Positions 51,665 through 62,764 of a DNA stretch of 64,000 bases are shown one piece after another. Origin of the DNA: Hyposmocoma kahamanoa (taxonomy: Eukaryota; Arthropoda; Insecta; Lepidoptera; Cosmopterigidae); assembly GCF_003589595.1 (NCBI RefSeq), contig NW_020653774.1, positions 678,846-742,845 of the forward strand. Reading direction: 5' to 3'. The notes below the pieces were generated by a model. That model was not told where the DNA came from. It did no database searches and saw only the letters and a program-made list of their open reading frames with translations. The position numbers and the translations under genes are program-made. Position 1 is the first letter of the stretch. Every line of letters starts with the position of its first letter.

Positions 51665-51825
51665 TTAATTGACAACTCTCATGTCGGTACACTTAATTTC
51701 ACCAGCATCCTTACCCTTCAACAGCTAAACGCAGTAATGCTAACATTACTGCTTGGCGGCAGAAATAGGTAAGGTGGCAGTACTTCCCTGGACGAAATCT
51801 TTCACAAGGAGCTCTACTTTGGCAA
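51665..51825 (+). repeat. Family A repeat, 3' half
   Basis: CACCAGCATCCTTACCCTTC, AACAGCTAAACGCAGTAATG, GCTTGGCGGCAGAAATAGGT and TTTCACAAGGAGCTCTACTT. Same subfamily as 28076-28280. Confidence 0.75.
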
Positions 51826-52122
51826 GACAATTGCACGAATCTCTTAAAAATTCATAGCCAAACATGGACTTACAATTATATGGACGTCGGGTCCGCGCTA
51901 AAAAGTGTCCGAACTTATAGGGCAAAATTAGACAGTACTGCGATGACATTACAATTTAAATTCAACGTTTTAGCTTTTTCATATTCCTTTACATGTCACT
52001 ACGTTTAAATAGGTTGACTTGGAACATTTTTTTCGTGGTTTTTGTATTAGACCCGTCGTCCATTTATTTGTAAGTCAATGTAGCCAAAACAATATATGTA
52101 AAAGTAAAACTGAAGGTGAACT

Positions 52123-54920
52123 TTTCAATTTCAATTTCAATTTCAATTGTTTATTGCATATCACATTACAAATTTCAGATGGAACATTAATTGATGGTAG
52201 ACGCCCTCCAAGGGCACAGCAACATCTGAGAGCTAAATTCATGAATCTCACTATTTAATTATATTAAATTATTACGTTACAATATAATATCATAACATTA
52301 AATTATTATATCACATTATTACATTGCATTATTCTTAATTAGTAATGGAAAGTATACTTTAAACAATACATTAATTTCAATAATTATTAATAAGAGATGT
52401 CGAAGTATTTTTATTTGTATTATTGTGATTTGTCATCATACGTCTCGTCAAAAAATTCATGTAAGTCATAATTAATTAATTAATCATTTATTAACAAGAA
52501 ATACCTTTAGTTCTTTAGTAAATTGTGTAAGTCTTGGTGGTTATAAATTCTAATTAACATGGTGTGCGGGCCAGACGTAACTAATTTCATTTTGGAGAAA
52601 GGTACTCTAAGCTTCTTTAAGTTTCTGTTATTTCGTTTGCCGTTCGTTAGACGTGAATAAAACTGTGGGTGCTTCCTAACAAATTTACATGACTCGAGAA
52701 TGTAGAGAGAAGTAACGGTCAGTATTTCACACTTAACGAAATGAGGTCTACAAGATTCCATTTGGTCTATATTCGTTATTATCCTTATACACTTTTTTTG
52801 CAGTATGAACACCTTATCCACATCACAGGAATTTCCCCACAAAATAACACCATACGATAGCATATATAGATTTTAAGACTTTCGTGGTTATTCACTAAAT
52901 GATTATCACTAGTATCAGGTTTCTTACAACGTATGACTTCTTTTTATTTTCCCGCATTTTTCGCGCATTCAGCATTGAATGCGCGTGTGCATAATAAGCC
53001 GCAAGGGCGATCCTATAGTCTGTTACACGTTTGAGGTGTTGAAGTGCATAAATAAAAGAATATAGTTTATTTAGTATTTTTTGTATATGTTCTTTCCAAT
53101 TCAAATGTGTATCCAGATCTATTCCTAGCAATGTAGCAGAATTTACAGTTTCTATTTTAGTATTTCTATATTTATACGATATTTGCAACGCTGATTTTTG
53201 ATAGGGTTTGAATTGGATGATTTTAGTTTTGTTGAGGTTAAGTTGCAAATTGTTTATACCTAGCCAGTTTACAATTTTATCTAATGTTAAATTTAGTTTT
53301 ATTCCTAGATCTCTAATATTAGAGCAAGTGATTTAGAAATGTCATCAGCGAAGGGGACACATAGATCGTCCAGTATATTTGGGAGATTATTTATATAAAT
53401 GAGAAACAGAATGCGTCCCAAAACGCTACTTTGTGGGATAGAGCCAGTCGCAAGAGCTCTATCAGATCTTGTTTGTGTGATTTTGCCCGTCTCAAAGTCA
53501 GTATTTTCGATTTCTACATATTAAAATCAGTTAATTGGATAACATTTGAACCAGTTGTAAGTTACGCCCCTAATTCCAGTTTGGTATAATTTATGCAACA
53601 AGACTTCGTGACAAACTCTGTCATATGCTTTACTCATATCGAGTAAGAGCCCAACTGCAAATTATTTGTTACTGATTGCTTCTAATGTGTTTTTTACGTA
53701 TCTATAAATGGCTAATGTGGTGGAGTGATTCTTTCTAAATCAAAATTCAAAAATTCTAACTTTTTCATAAAAGGAATACAGGCGTTTCATCATAGCTGAT
53801 TCGAATATTTTAGCAGACGTTGGTAGTAGAGCAATGGGACGGTACTTGGTACTTGGTACTTGGTGCAACGGGCTGGTATCCGCAACTCGACGACAAAGCG
53901 CCTATTTTGCGTGTGGTGGGTGCAGGGTCCTACTCGTGCCACCCAAGCTCCTCCAGGAATCTCAGCAGCCTCCTTGGTTTGCTGAAGACTTCGGGGAGCG
54001 ACCTTGGCACTCCAAGGTATTTTGCCCTGTAGTTGGTCACGCCGGAGCACTGAAGTAGGATGTGCGCAGCCGTTTCCTCCCCCTCCATGCACGCTCTGCA
54101 TAGAGGGCTGTCTGTGATATCTAAATTGAAAAGGTGTTTATTGTATGGACCATGACCCGTTAGGGCGGCAGTTAGAGTGCGAAGCTCTTGCCTTTTAAGT
54201 TTAATTATTGTTCGAGATAGACTGGCATTGAGCGTTGGGAGTGCTTCCCTCGCCTGTCTACAAACCGTAAGGGTGGTCCATGTATTATTATGTGAAGATT
54301 TTGTACCTTTGTGTATAGTTGTTCTGGACCATTGGCAGGGGAGGGACACTATCGGTTCTGGTCCTACATCGTCCGTCTCCGACCCTTTCCTGGCTAGTTC
54401 ATCTGCTGCGTCATTGCCACGTGAGCCGCTGTGTCCTTTAATCCACTGAAGAGTTACGTGGTTTTGTATACATACCTCCATGAGTGCTTGATGGCATTCG
54501 TAAATGGGACGGTAATTATTAATATCTGTAGTTTCTCCCTTTTTATGGACAGGTTTAATAACTGATATTTTGAGAGAGAAGAAACGATTGATTTACTAGT
54601 GTATTGTACGGGACTATTGATAAACCAAATCAGCGCATTTCTTTATCCATATAGGGGGCAGTTCATCAATACCATATTTTTTTTTATTTTTAGGTTTTTT
54701 TATTATGCAATTAATTTCTTAAGGTTTTACCGGGCTTAGAAAAAAGGTATTTTCTATAGTATTTGTCAAAAATGTTCTAAGTAAATTATCAGGAGAATTG
54801 CCGGTAGAACCATCGCCAATAGAAGAAAAGAAAGAGTTAAACGTGTTAGCAACTAGCTTAGGGTCACATATGTTATACTTGTTTGCGTCTAGCGACAAAG
54901 AATTTTAAAATAAGCCCTGT
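52123..54920 (-). pseudogene. Long LINE copy (CR1/jockey-like), split by a second LINE
   Basis: On the minus strand it covers the polymerase from its fingers to the end. VIKPVHKKGETTDINNYRPI precedes the insertion and ALLPTSAKIFESAMMKRLYS follows it. Then come LLLDMSKAYDRV, TGSIPQSSVLG (normally GVPQGSVLG), the catalytic box VPFADDI at about 53339-53359, and LGIDLDTHLNWKEHIQKILN. The next block is MLSYGVILWGNSCDVDKVFI and LQKKCIRIITNIDQMESCRP, with the ORF ending at 52507. The 3' UTR reaches a (TTTCAA)4 tail at 52123-52148. Several stops and a gap make it inactive. The insertion at 53845-54502 separates its halves. Confidence 0.8.
53845..54502 (-). mobile_element. Inserted LINE 3' end with RNase H domain, 12 bp duplication
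   Basis: A 658 bp insert on the minus strand. The main frame reads VTLQWIKGHSGSRGNDAADE then LARKGSE, the end of an RNase H fold with its GHSG..GND.ADELA signature. After it come KRQELRTLTAALTGHGPYN and PLCRACMEGEETAAHILLQC, a Cys/His cluster. This arrangement is known from LINE clades that carry RNase H at the C-terminus (I/R1-like groups). The frame is open from 54481 to a stop near 53930. The 3' end is a (TACCAAG)n tandem tail. AATGGGACGGTA stands at both sides (53833-53844 and 54503-54514), a clear target duplication. Confidence 0.85.
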
Positions 54921-55250
54921 TTCTGGAAGACACATTACTGCTGACAGCGACGACGTCTTCAAGATAGATTACCTCGTACGATGGAACTATTCTTTTCGTA
55001 ATGTTGAGGTTTACATGGTGTAACTTAAAATTAACTGTAGTTACAATGTAAAAGAATACGTTTATTTACCAGAATACGGTACTAAATTGGATAAATTGTA
55101 TTTAACCTGCAATTTATTGTTAATTCTATATGCCTCGTTACTACAGAAGCAATGTGTCAAAAACTTTTGTTATTGAAAAATACAGTTCTTGTCGGAATTT
55201 AATTTATATCTAGTTTTACATTTGAATTCAAATTGCCGAAACCGGGACTA
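54921..55250. other. Spacer, probably further LINE 5' sequence
   Basis: No clear frame; nothing else recognised. Confidence 0.3.
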
Positions 55251-55254
55251 AGAT

Positions 55255-55412
55255 CCGACATGCTCGGGTAACGAAGCTGAAATGGAGGTGTGCAGAATAT
55301 ATTGCGATGGCCAGGAATTAACTAATAACGAAAAAACGTGCTGTATGGCACAAACTAAGGCAAACCTATGCCCAGCAGTGGGTGTATTCGGGCTATGGAT
55401 GATATTTTATAG
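55255..55412 (+). pseudogene. RTE-like LINE 3' end
   Basis: The end reads RAVWHKLRQTYAQQWVYSGY, then a stop. The DNA phrase CCTATGCCCAGCAGTGGGTG with GGGCTATGGATGAT is the well-known terminal sequence of insect RTE-type elements. Confidence 0.5.
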
Positions 55413-56235
55413 ATAACTCTATTTATTTGTCTCTACATTACACTCTTAGTAAATAAAAAAAAACACTGGCACTACATATTGTAAATGGCATATAATAAGT
55501 ACTATTGTTTGATAAACTCCGTCTTGTAAAATTTTATTAACATATACAAGAGTGTTATCAATACAAATAATTATACAAAATACCACGTCATAGTCTCTCA
55601 GTTATTATAATTTTTATTAAACTGCTGGCACCGCAGGTCTATTTTTAAGAGAAATATATGTAAATAATTACTGTTTCATGTATGACTGTTTGTTGTCACA
55701 AATAAAAACAAATGTATATAAATGAGTACACAGATATATTTATTTATTTCTTGGCACAACTACAGAATACAAGTCAATATTGATAAAAATTAAACATAAT
55801 GCATGGCAAACAGAAAGTAAATCTGCATTCCATTAACAGCTACACACAACGTTATCATATTATTGAACATAGCAGAAAAAAAAGATTAAACAAAGACAAT
55901 TTAAAAATACATAACAGGATAAATTATAAGCTAAATGGCTTGCTACTACAAAACAACCTAATTACGAAAGTAACGGTTTAAAAAACCAAAAAAAATTGTA
56001 CGTTGTTTTTGTTAACGTTATTTTAACATGTATGATAATATATATTTTTTAAAGTAAATGGACTTGTGTCTTGGCTATTACCTTGCCCTGGAGCAAAGAT
56101 CTTGATCTGGGTCTTCAATGGAACGGGTTCGCGAAGAAATTGCGTATCCAGTCGCACCTCAAAGATATTCTGGTTTTATGTGCTCGGAAACGCAGACGCA
56201 GGCAGGGAATTTAATGTACTTAAAGTTTATCTCAA
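55413..56235. other. AT-rich spacer; repeat-like phrase near 56190
   Basis: GAAACGCAGACGCAGGCAGG at 56188-56207 resembles phrases near 21350 (AGTCTGCAGGCAGGGAATTC), suggesting a further repeat family. Nothing else is seen. Confidence 0.35.
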
Positions 56236-56254
56236 TAGACCTTCACAAATACTA

Positions 56255-56487
56255 GTCAATAACGCCCATACTCAACATGGCACCGCACTAGGGAAAACCT
56301 GTGTCGCAGGTGCCATGGACACACACATAGACAACCACAAATTACACCCAAACTCACAAGAGAAATAAATGTAGGCCATACAAATATTTCTCTCGGCCCG
56401 GGAAGCGAACTGGGACGCATGGTGGTGAATCGAATTTGGGACTTCTGCGTGGCAGTCATGGTAACCGTTCGGCCACGGAGGCAGTGG
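56255..56487 (-). repeat. Family B tRNA-like SINE
   Basis: AACGCCCATACTCAACATGG, TGTGTCGCAGGTGCCATGG, CTCTCGGCCCGGGAAGCGAA and GTAACCGTTCGGCCACGGAG. A short duplicated or rearranged stretch lies between the boxes (TGGTGGTGAATCGAATTTGG). Confidence 0.75.
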
Positions 56488-57420
56488 CGATGCGATGGAT
56501 TTTTTTAAGTGTCTTACGTATTAATAGAAGAAAGATTCAAGGCGTACAGGGAGTTAAACTTGCGTGACTGAATTATACAGTAGTTGAATCTATGTCGTAA
56601 GAACGTCTTAGAAAAAGCTTAGCAAATGACAGAATGGCCTCTATTACACCAACTAGCGCTCAGCTTTTAAATAAAAAAGGGAAAGAGAGAGAACCATAAT
56701 CTCTGGATTATTAAACTATTAGACCCACCAGTGAATTCTATTTTAGTCAGTGGCTGTACTCGACCTTTTCCCCAAGTAACATGTTATACTTAGCACTTAC
56801 CAACTTTCACATGAGCGTACCTTACCTAATGTAAGGCTTTTTCGGAATTATAAATTATTGTTATTACCATCATTTAAATTATTCCGTCAAAGAACAGCTT
56901 TTAGTCATTAACGACGTGGAAAAAATTACAAAACAGGGTCGGTATTAGATGGCGAAGGATTGTCGCTCTATCATACGTTGTGTAGCAGCTATCAAACGTA
57001 CCAGAATGTCAAATCTACTTCCGAAATTCAGGCACGTCTTAGAGCAAGCAAAACTAACGACCTTACACTACGAATCAGCACGTACCAATTGAGTATAAAT
57101 AAGTTTCTTAACCAAAACATATCCTGTCATCTACCAACCAACGACTCAATTATATCACCATGGCGCAGCGGTAACAACTAACACCCTTTCACCTGCGTCA
57201 TGGTACAGTTGTAATTTATATCTATAACAAATAAAATTGCAATTACATTAACTAAACTAACGGATAATTCACATGTTTGTGAGTCTTTCTACGGAAATTA
57301 CGCGCCAGAACCCCTGGCAACCCGATCACTCACTACGGCCGCGGGCGCAGGCGGTGTCGGCGAGCAACTACCCTCGTTTGCTTTATTCTTATTAAAGTCA
57401 TACGTAGGATTACATTTTTT
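56488..57420. other. AT-rich spacer
   Basis: Nothing recognised. Confidence 0.45.
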
Positions 57421-57424
57421 CTTT

Positions 57425-57628
57425 CACACTCATAGCCCCGCACTAGGGAAACCCTGTATCGTGGGTGCCATAGACACACACAAACAGACAACCACAAATT
57501 GCATCCAAAGTCACGAGAGAAGTAAATGTAGACCATACAAATATGTCTCTCGGCCCGGGAATCGAACCCGAGACCTCTGTGTGGCACTTCAGTAAGATAT
57601 CCGTTCGGCCACGGAGGCAGTTAACTAG
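57425..57628 (-). repeat. Family B tRNA-like SINE, full head
   Basis: CATAGCCCCGCACTAGGGAA, CACAAATTGCATCCAAAGTC, CTCGGCCCGGGAATCGAACC (B-box) and CCGTTCGGCCACGGAGGCAG (A-box), ending GTTAACTAG. Confidence 0.78.
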
Positions 57629-57830
57629 GCACTACACTAACAACGGCACTTTCTAAAGTCTCATCAACACTAACCACTGTTTTCCAGTCTGGGGGTACCG
57701 ACCATCCACGGTCACGATTGAAATTTGAAAGACGACCAATCTCGACAGCTTCACGTACTTTCCGCGAAATGAAATGCTTTTCTCTCGCCAGTACGTTTCT
57801 GTTAATATAGTTAATATGTTTGAGTCTCAC
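57629..57830 (-). pseudogene. Penelope-like polymerase C-terminus
   Basis: The minus-strand frame reads HINYINRNVLAREKHFISRK, then VREAVEIGRLSNFNRDRGW and VPPDWKTVV. The KVREAVEI...NFNRD.GW block matches 8232-8330 and the C-terminus of Penelope-like polymerases. The frame is open for 69 codons. A family B SINE lies directly downstream. Confidence 0.6.
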
Positions 57831-58214
57831 GGTGGCTCTCTATTTAGAACTGGAATTACTTTAGAAGTGGAAACACGAGCAAACATTAAAATAAAAAGGT
57901 TTCATTCACGGTACATTCCCCACTAAAAGCCCCTTTGGGTGAGATTCGCGGTTGGAAATTTCGCTTGTAAGTTCAGGTTTAATATATTCGTATGGGTCGT
58001 TTCCGTGTCGTTTCGATGTCGTTAACTCTAAGATCGCTCGGGGCGAGCTTTCCTTGAACCCCTTATCGTTAAGGCTTGCCGATTGCCTTGAAATTTGCTC
58101 CATAAACGTTCGATGTTTAAGAGTACAATCTTGCGAGCGCGCATTATAGGAAGGAAGCTTCATTCTATTTTGCAATCTGACCAATCAAACTCAGAAGACA
58201 TAGTAATAACTTTT
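57831..58214. other. Probable Penelope-associated sequence, unresolved
   Basis: An open minus-strand frame (57906-58184, 92 codons) with Ser/Glu/Lys-rich sequence is not recognised. It lies just upstream of the Penelope remnant on the same strand. Confidence 0.3.
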
Positions 58215-58292
58215 TGTTATAATAACTAAGCAACGGGAAGAACAATTAGTGCGCCTGATAGTAAGGGACACATGGACGGGCGTCCATGTATG
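58215..58292 (+). repeat. Family A 5' fragment
   Basis: AACTAAGCAACGGGAAGAAC, AGTGCGCCTGATAGTAAGGG and a short CATGGACG/CGTCCATG palindrome at 58271-58288. Confidence 0.55.
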
Positions 58293-58306
58293 ACAAGTCG
58301 ATAACT

Positions 58307-58379
58307 TGACCCGTAGCTCAATTGGTAAGAGCAGTACTACGGTGCAGTAAGGTCGTGGGTTCAAGTCCTATCGGGTCGA
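58307..58379 (+). tRNA. tRNA-like cloverleaf, probably SINE head or tRNA pseudogene
   Basis: The 73 bases fold as a full cloverleaf. Acceptor TGACCCG pairs with CGGGTCG (one G-T). The D stem is GCTC/GAGC, the anticodon stem TACT/AGTA has 4 pairs plus one mismatch, and the T stem is GTGGG/CCTAT around TTCAAGT. Internal promoter boxes are TAGCTCAATTGGTAAGAGC and GGGTTCAAGTCC. The anticodon loop is ACGGTGC, so base 33 is C instead of the required T, and the nominal anticodon GGT would be unusual. A family E SINE tail follows (TGTTCGATTTTTGAATTTAT). Best read as a SINE head, not a decoding tRNA. Confidence 0.5.
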
Positions 58380-58430
58380 AAAAGATTTTCCATGTGTTCG
58401 ATTTTTGAATTTATTAATAATCGTAATAAA
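58380..58430 (+). repeat. Family E SINE tail
   Basis: AAAAAGATTTTCCATGTGTT then CGATTTTTGAATTTATTAAT, matching the tails at 31385-31430, 30085-30115 and 62690-62730. Confidence 0.6.
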
Positions 58431-58694
58431 ATGGTAAAGTAGTTCGAAAAATGTCGTTTACCTTGTTTGTAGTATATTGTTATACAGCATCGAATAATTT
58501 TTTATAGTCTCCATGTATAAAGTGGCTGCGTTACCGTTAAATAGTACAATGTAAGCAAGCATGCGATGCGATCACGGTGGAGCTGAAACTTTGGGAGTAC
58601 GAGCTTATTTTCTGGGGACTTTTTGTTTAATCCCGACTTTATAGACGCCTCCAGCATATGAGTTGGTTTGTTCAATATGTTATTTAGAACTTTA

Positions 58695-58735
58695 GTACGT
58701 GTTTTTAAGTCCCGTCACTTGGTATTATAAAAAAA
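58695..58735 (-). repeat. Family A end fragment
   Basis: AAGTCCCGTCACTTGGTATT followed by ATAAAAAAAAG is the reversed family start. Confidence 0.5.
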
Positions 58736-58819
58736 AGTACAGGTGAAAGGAAAAGTCTATTTTTGTTTTTAATTCAAAGTTTCTCATCAATCTCATGGAA
58801 TATTCCAAATTTTAGAATT

Positions 58820-59092
58820 TGTAATTGTTAATACAAAAATCATACTAAGAAAAACTTCTTCAATCCGGCTGGATTCGGACCAGCACCTTCGACATACCGT
58901 GCCTGACGCTCTCCCAACTGAGCTGCGGTACAAACCATCTTACGAATACTTTTATGTGCTCGTTGCAGATCTTTGTTTTTTGTTTTTAACGACTACTTAG
59001 CCATAGCGCCATCTGTGAGAAATCTATAAAAGGTTTTCCTCGCTTAGCCAGGTTCGTTTACAGCTACTAGCGGCTGACTAGAGATGTCACTT
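58820..59092 (-). repeat. Family E SINE, long reverse copy
   Basis: Reversed tail TAATACAAAAATCATACTAA, B-box AATCCGGCTGGATTCGGACC, A-box TCTCCCAACTGAGCTGCGG, then the 5' region CATAGCGCCATCTGTGAGAA and CTAGAGATGTCACTT. The tRNA-like part lies at about 58868-58932, preceded (on the minus strand) by a 150 bp non-tRNA leader. Confidence 0.7.
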
Positions 59093-60590
59093 TAATTGAA
59101 CTATTAAAATGAAAATCAAACTAAAATAATTGAATATAATGGTAGTAAAACACCGTCTTATTCGATAAATTTAATGTTAGCATTTAATTAATTTACCAAC
59201 TTAGCATCCGCTTTTGCCAATTAGCATCGCTCGCGGTATAGCGGCTTAGTGAAGAAGAGGTTGAATTATTGAAGCATCGTTGTGGCGGGTGTGGCCAGCA
59301 CAAGCGGCGTGTCCGCGCTCAAACGTAATATATGCAGGCGAGCGCAGAGCTACGAATGACAGACGTTCTTAATAATAATAAAAAAATTAAATTTTATATC
59401 AGACCTTGACAAATTTATGTCAATGATCACATAAACGCTATGTGTAAAATATAATAAATAATAAAAATATTTATTTACTTTAAGTTAGGCCTAGGTTATA
59501 TTTCAAAGTTCAAAACTATTTTTAAGTGAATATATAAACTTGTGCTAAGAGTCTCACTCTTCCACCTTTACGTGTCTATGTAATTGTTTTTACGTAGCAG
59601 TGATTTAAAATTAGATGATTATAGTGAGTGTGTCTGTGTGCGTGTACGGAATAGTAACAAAGTACAAATGCAACGTTTTTGGTGAACAGTCGATTAAACG
59701 GATTATCCAGGTATATTATAAAAAGATTCAGTTATTTTATCAACTCTATTGTAGATATAGGCAGATTGTTACATCATAATGAAAATATCACCTTCAAATT
59801 TAGGGCTATACTCGTATATACTATGTGTCCATAGGGTATCCAGAAAATACGTTTTCCACACAACACTGAAGGCGTACTTACTTGGGCTTGAGGCATCTAA
59901 TTTATTTAGTACATTTATAATAATGACCTCTGAAAACTAAATATAGGAGTGGTGGATGGAGACAAACCAATGTTCCGGGATATTTACAGGTCCATGTTGA
60001 AATGTCTATTCGTATGTTCACAAATTGTAGTATAATATTATTAAAATAATCAACATTGTAATTGTATTGTCATTGTTATGGTTTATTTTGGTTTCGCTCG
60101 TCAGTAAAGCGTAGTTAAGTCCTTATTCAATAATCTTTTTCCGAGTGGCCTATGTTGAACAGTGGAATGTTACAGTTTCTTGAGATCTTGGAGGGTAATG
60201 GTACTTAACCACAATAGCCAAGACATACAGTAATATAAATATAAAAATTTGAAAACCGAAATCATGTTCGTAGCTACTACAGCCTCCACAAATTTCGTAG
60301 CTATACGTAGCAAGTCGTCTTAAAGAATTTAATGCCAGTATTTTAGCCTGTACCATAATATATTGTTTTGTAACTCGACATAACCGGTCTTAGTGAGGCG
60401 TAGAATTCTATTTATGGCAGCCGTTTTATCACGTCTGATAATTTATTATGAGTAATTTTTACCAGCTATATCATTCGTAGCTCTACGTAGCGAGACGTCG
60501 TAGCGTTTTCGTAGAGCATTAGAACGTTGGAGGGTACATTAGTCGGTAGCTATCTCCGGAGCGACATGCCTCAGTGGACGTTTCCTAACA
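59093..60590. other. AT-rich spacer with one family D scrap
   Basis: ACAAACCAATGTTCCGGGAT and TTTACAGGTCCATGTTG at 59963-59999 are decayed family D. No gene is seen. Confidence 0.4.
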
Positions 60591-60592
60591 GC

Positions 60593-60733
60593 GGTTACAC
60601 ACGCGCGACTGACTTTAAGCAGCGATGCAAACGCTGCAAATGCATACACTTGTGGTTTATAAGCGATTGCATCGATGCAGTCGCGCGTTCGTAACGATGC
60701 AATCGCGCGTTTGCAAAGTCGCCATGTGTAACT
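60593..60733. repeat. CpG-rich MITE-like element
   Basis: Ends GGTTACACACGCGCGACTG and AAAGTCGCCATGTGTAACTC are imperfect inverted repeats. Inside, GATGCAGTCGCGCG and GATGCAATCGCGCG recur, along with CGATGCAAACGC. It is strikingly CpG-dense for this window. Confidence 0.5.
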
Positions 60734-62054
60734 CTCAGTCTGATAATGGTCCTGTACCGTACCAGAACCTCAGTGTAGAAACTGTTAGTATGTATCTAGT
60801 TTGCATATTATTTTATATAGTCTAGAATCTTTGTAGCAAAGTTAAAGAAATAGAGAATGTAAATTTGTATTGTCTAAGGGTACAAGAGATTTGACTCTAT
60901 TTTTAGAATTTTTAACACTCGGCAGGTCGTTGGTTAGTACTAGGGGGAGCTAGATTCTCGGTAAAATCAGTTTAAGAAACGAACTTTTCAAAATTGGTCT
61001 GGTTGAGCTTAGGTTAGTAGAGTCCCGGCGTGAAATTCTCGGCTTGAGACCAGGAAATTGAATCGTGCTCTGGCCATTCTTGTTACTTATTTTTTTGTTC
61101 TTTCATATACCTCTCTGATATTTATAAATATCAATCCATATCAAGATGTCTGTAAAACTAATCTAAATACTTCATTATTTCCATTACACATCCCACAACT
61201 GAGTTAGACGCTGCGGTCGGGTTGCTAAATATACAAGTGTACCAGTGTTATATTACACGGTCAGACGAGTTAAAGGAACTCGCTAATTGATAAAACTCAA
61301 CAAAGCATAAAACTTTTTAAGTAAAATAAATTCCTTTCTCCGAGCTAAATTCTATTTCGTTTAATTCACAAAAAATAGAACAACTCAAATATCAAAGCGA
61401 TCCGAAGTCGAACTCTTGTCGATTTCACATTTTGCGTTTAATAGAAAACTGGGTATTTAAAATGAATATAGGACATCTAACAATGGCCTATGTTCAGAAC
61501 TTGCTCTACGTATTACCTCTTTTCGAAGGTGTAGTATAGAGTGATTGCAAAAGCTTGATACAGTAAGTATATAGTACACGTAATGCATGCTAATAGCATA
61601 GTATAATAAGAGCAAATCCATCCTGTTCAGTGCGTAAATGCCTACGCATTGCTCGGAGTGTAAGGTTGTTACATTATTACAATTGTAAAGACAATTTGAA
61701 AAAATTAGAGGTGTTCATCACAGTATTGTCGTGCTATATTGAAATAACCTTTGTCAAATGTAGTATCTGCTTACGTATTGATATTTTTATACCAGCATCG
61801 CGGATTGTTATACCGATTGTGAGGGTATGATTATGAAATAGAAATGAAATGCTGAACAATTCTGAATGTGAGGCGTTATTGTTCAAACAACTCTTAACAC
61901 AACGATAAGCACGACTACTATTTGATGGTAACGACGGTGACGTTACTAGACTACATTTTGAATCACTGATAACGTAATACGTGTTGCGGCGCATAAACGT
62001 TTTATATTTTTGAACCAAATAAAAAAAATAGGGGTTTTCTATTCGAGTACATTT
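60734..62054. other. AT-rich spacer with a possible SINE tail near 61040
   Basis: GGCGTGAAATTCTCGGCTTG followed by AGACCAGGAAATTGAATCG at 61028-61066 resembles a SINE body and shares GAGACCAGG with 21139-21147. Open frames at 61630-61830 and 61734-62018 are unrecognised. Confidence 0.35.
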
Positions 62055-62300
62055 CTTTTTTTTTCTATGTATCTTACGCGATAATTTGTGAACAGATTTT
62101 TATGATTACTTTTTGTTGGAAATAAGGTACCTCAGTATTAGTCCCATTTATATTTGAAGACAATATTCCATCTTTAAGGGTTGCAAACTAGGCGATGAAT
62201 CCGGTTTCGCGCGCGTTCCGGTAACCGATTTCAATAACACTTAGCAAATATACGTAATTCCACGAACGTTTGCGGTCGGTTTGTTTAGTACTTTGTACTG
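62055..62300 (-). repeat. Family C repeat, reverse, near-complete
   Basis: CTTACGCGATAATTTGTGAA, GGTACCTCAGTATTAGTCCC, GTTGCAAACTAGGCGATGAA, GTAACCGATTTCAATAACAC and GTCGGTTTGTTTAGTACTTT. Confidence 0.7.
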
Positions 62301-62675
62301 ATATTATTGTATATAGAGTATAGTTGAACAGAATTCGGTTTAAATTAAACAAAAAAATATTAATTCTAACATTGGTATTAATTAATTCTCAATCGACAAT
62401 TACGCAAATATTTGCGCGAATATTGGCGAGCTACCCTTGTCGAACTTCATGTCGGTGTTCAAAATCTAACATAAGTTGTAGTTCCGTATCCAAGGGATTT
62501 ATGGTGTTTCTGTTATAATAGTTACTCCCATAAATCTTTAAAGGACAGACCTGTCAGATCTCGGCGGTTTAAATCCCTGAATCTATAGTTTATTTCTAAG
62601 TTATGTACAATTTTGTAATATAAAGTTTATTTACGTTTACCATGATATTCATTTATTTTTCATCACCACTGGTTC
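62301..62675. other. AT-rich spacer
   Basis: Nothing recognised. Confidence 0.4.
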
Positions 62676-62679
62676 GAAT

Positions 62680-62745
62680 CCAGCCGGATCGAATTAATTT
62701 TTCTCTGTGTTCGATCTTTGTATTAATAATTACGTACATTTGTGA
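62680..62745 (+). repeat. Family E 3' fragment
   Basis: ACTGGTTCGAATCCAGCCGG followed by CTTTGTATTAATAATTACG. Confidence 0.65.
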
Positions 62746-62764
62746 ATGTGTAGTAGCAATTTTA

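Noticed and set aside
53790..54101. Separate 103-codon gene beside the RNase H ORF
   Set aside because: It is a different frame of the same inserted LINE and reads into its tandem tail.
57906..58184. 92-codon minus ORF as a new Penelope domain
   Set aside because: It lies near a Penelope remnant but shows no GIY-YIG or polymerase motif; evidence is too thin to name it.
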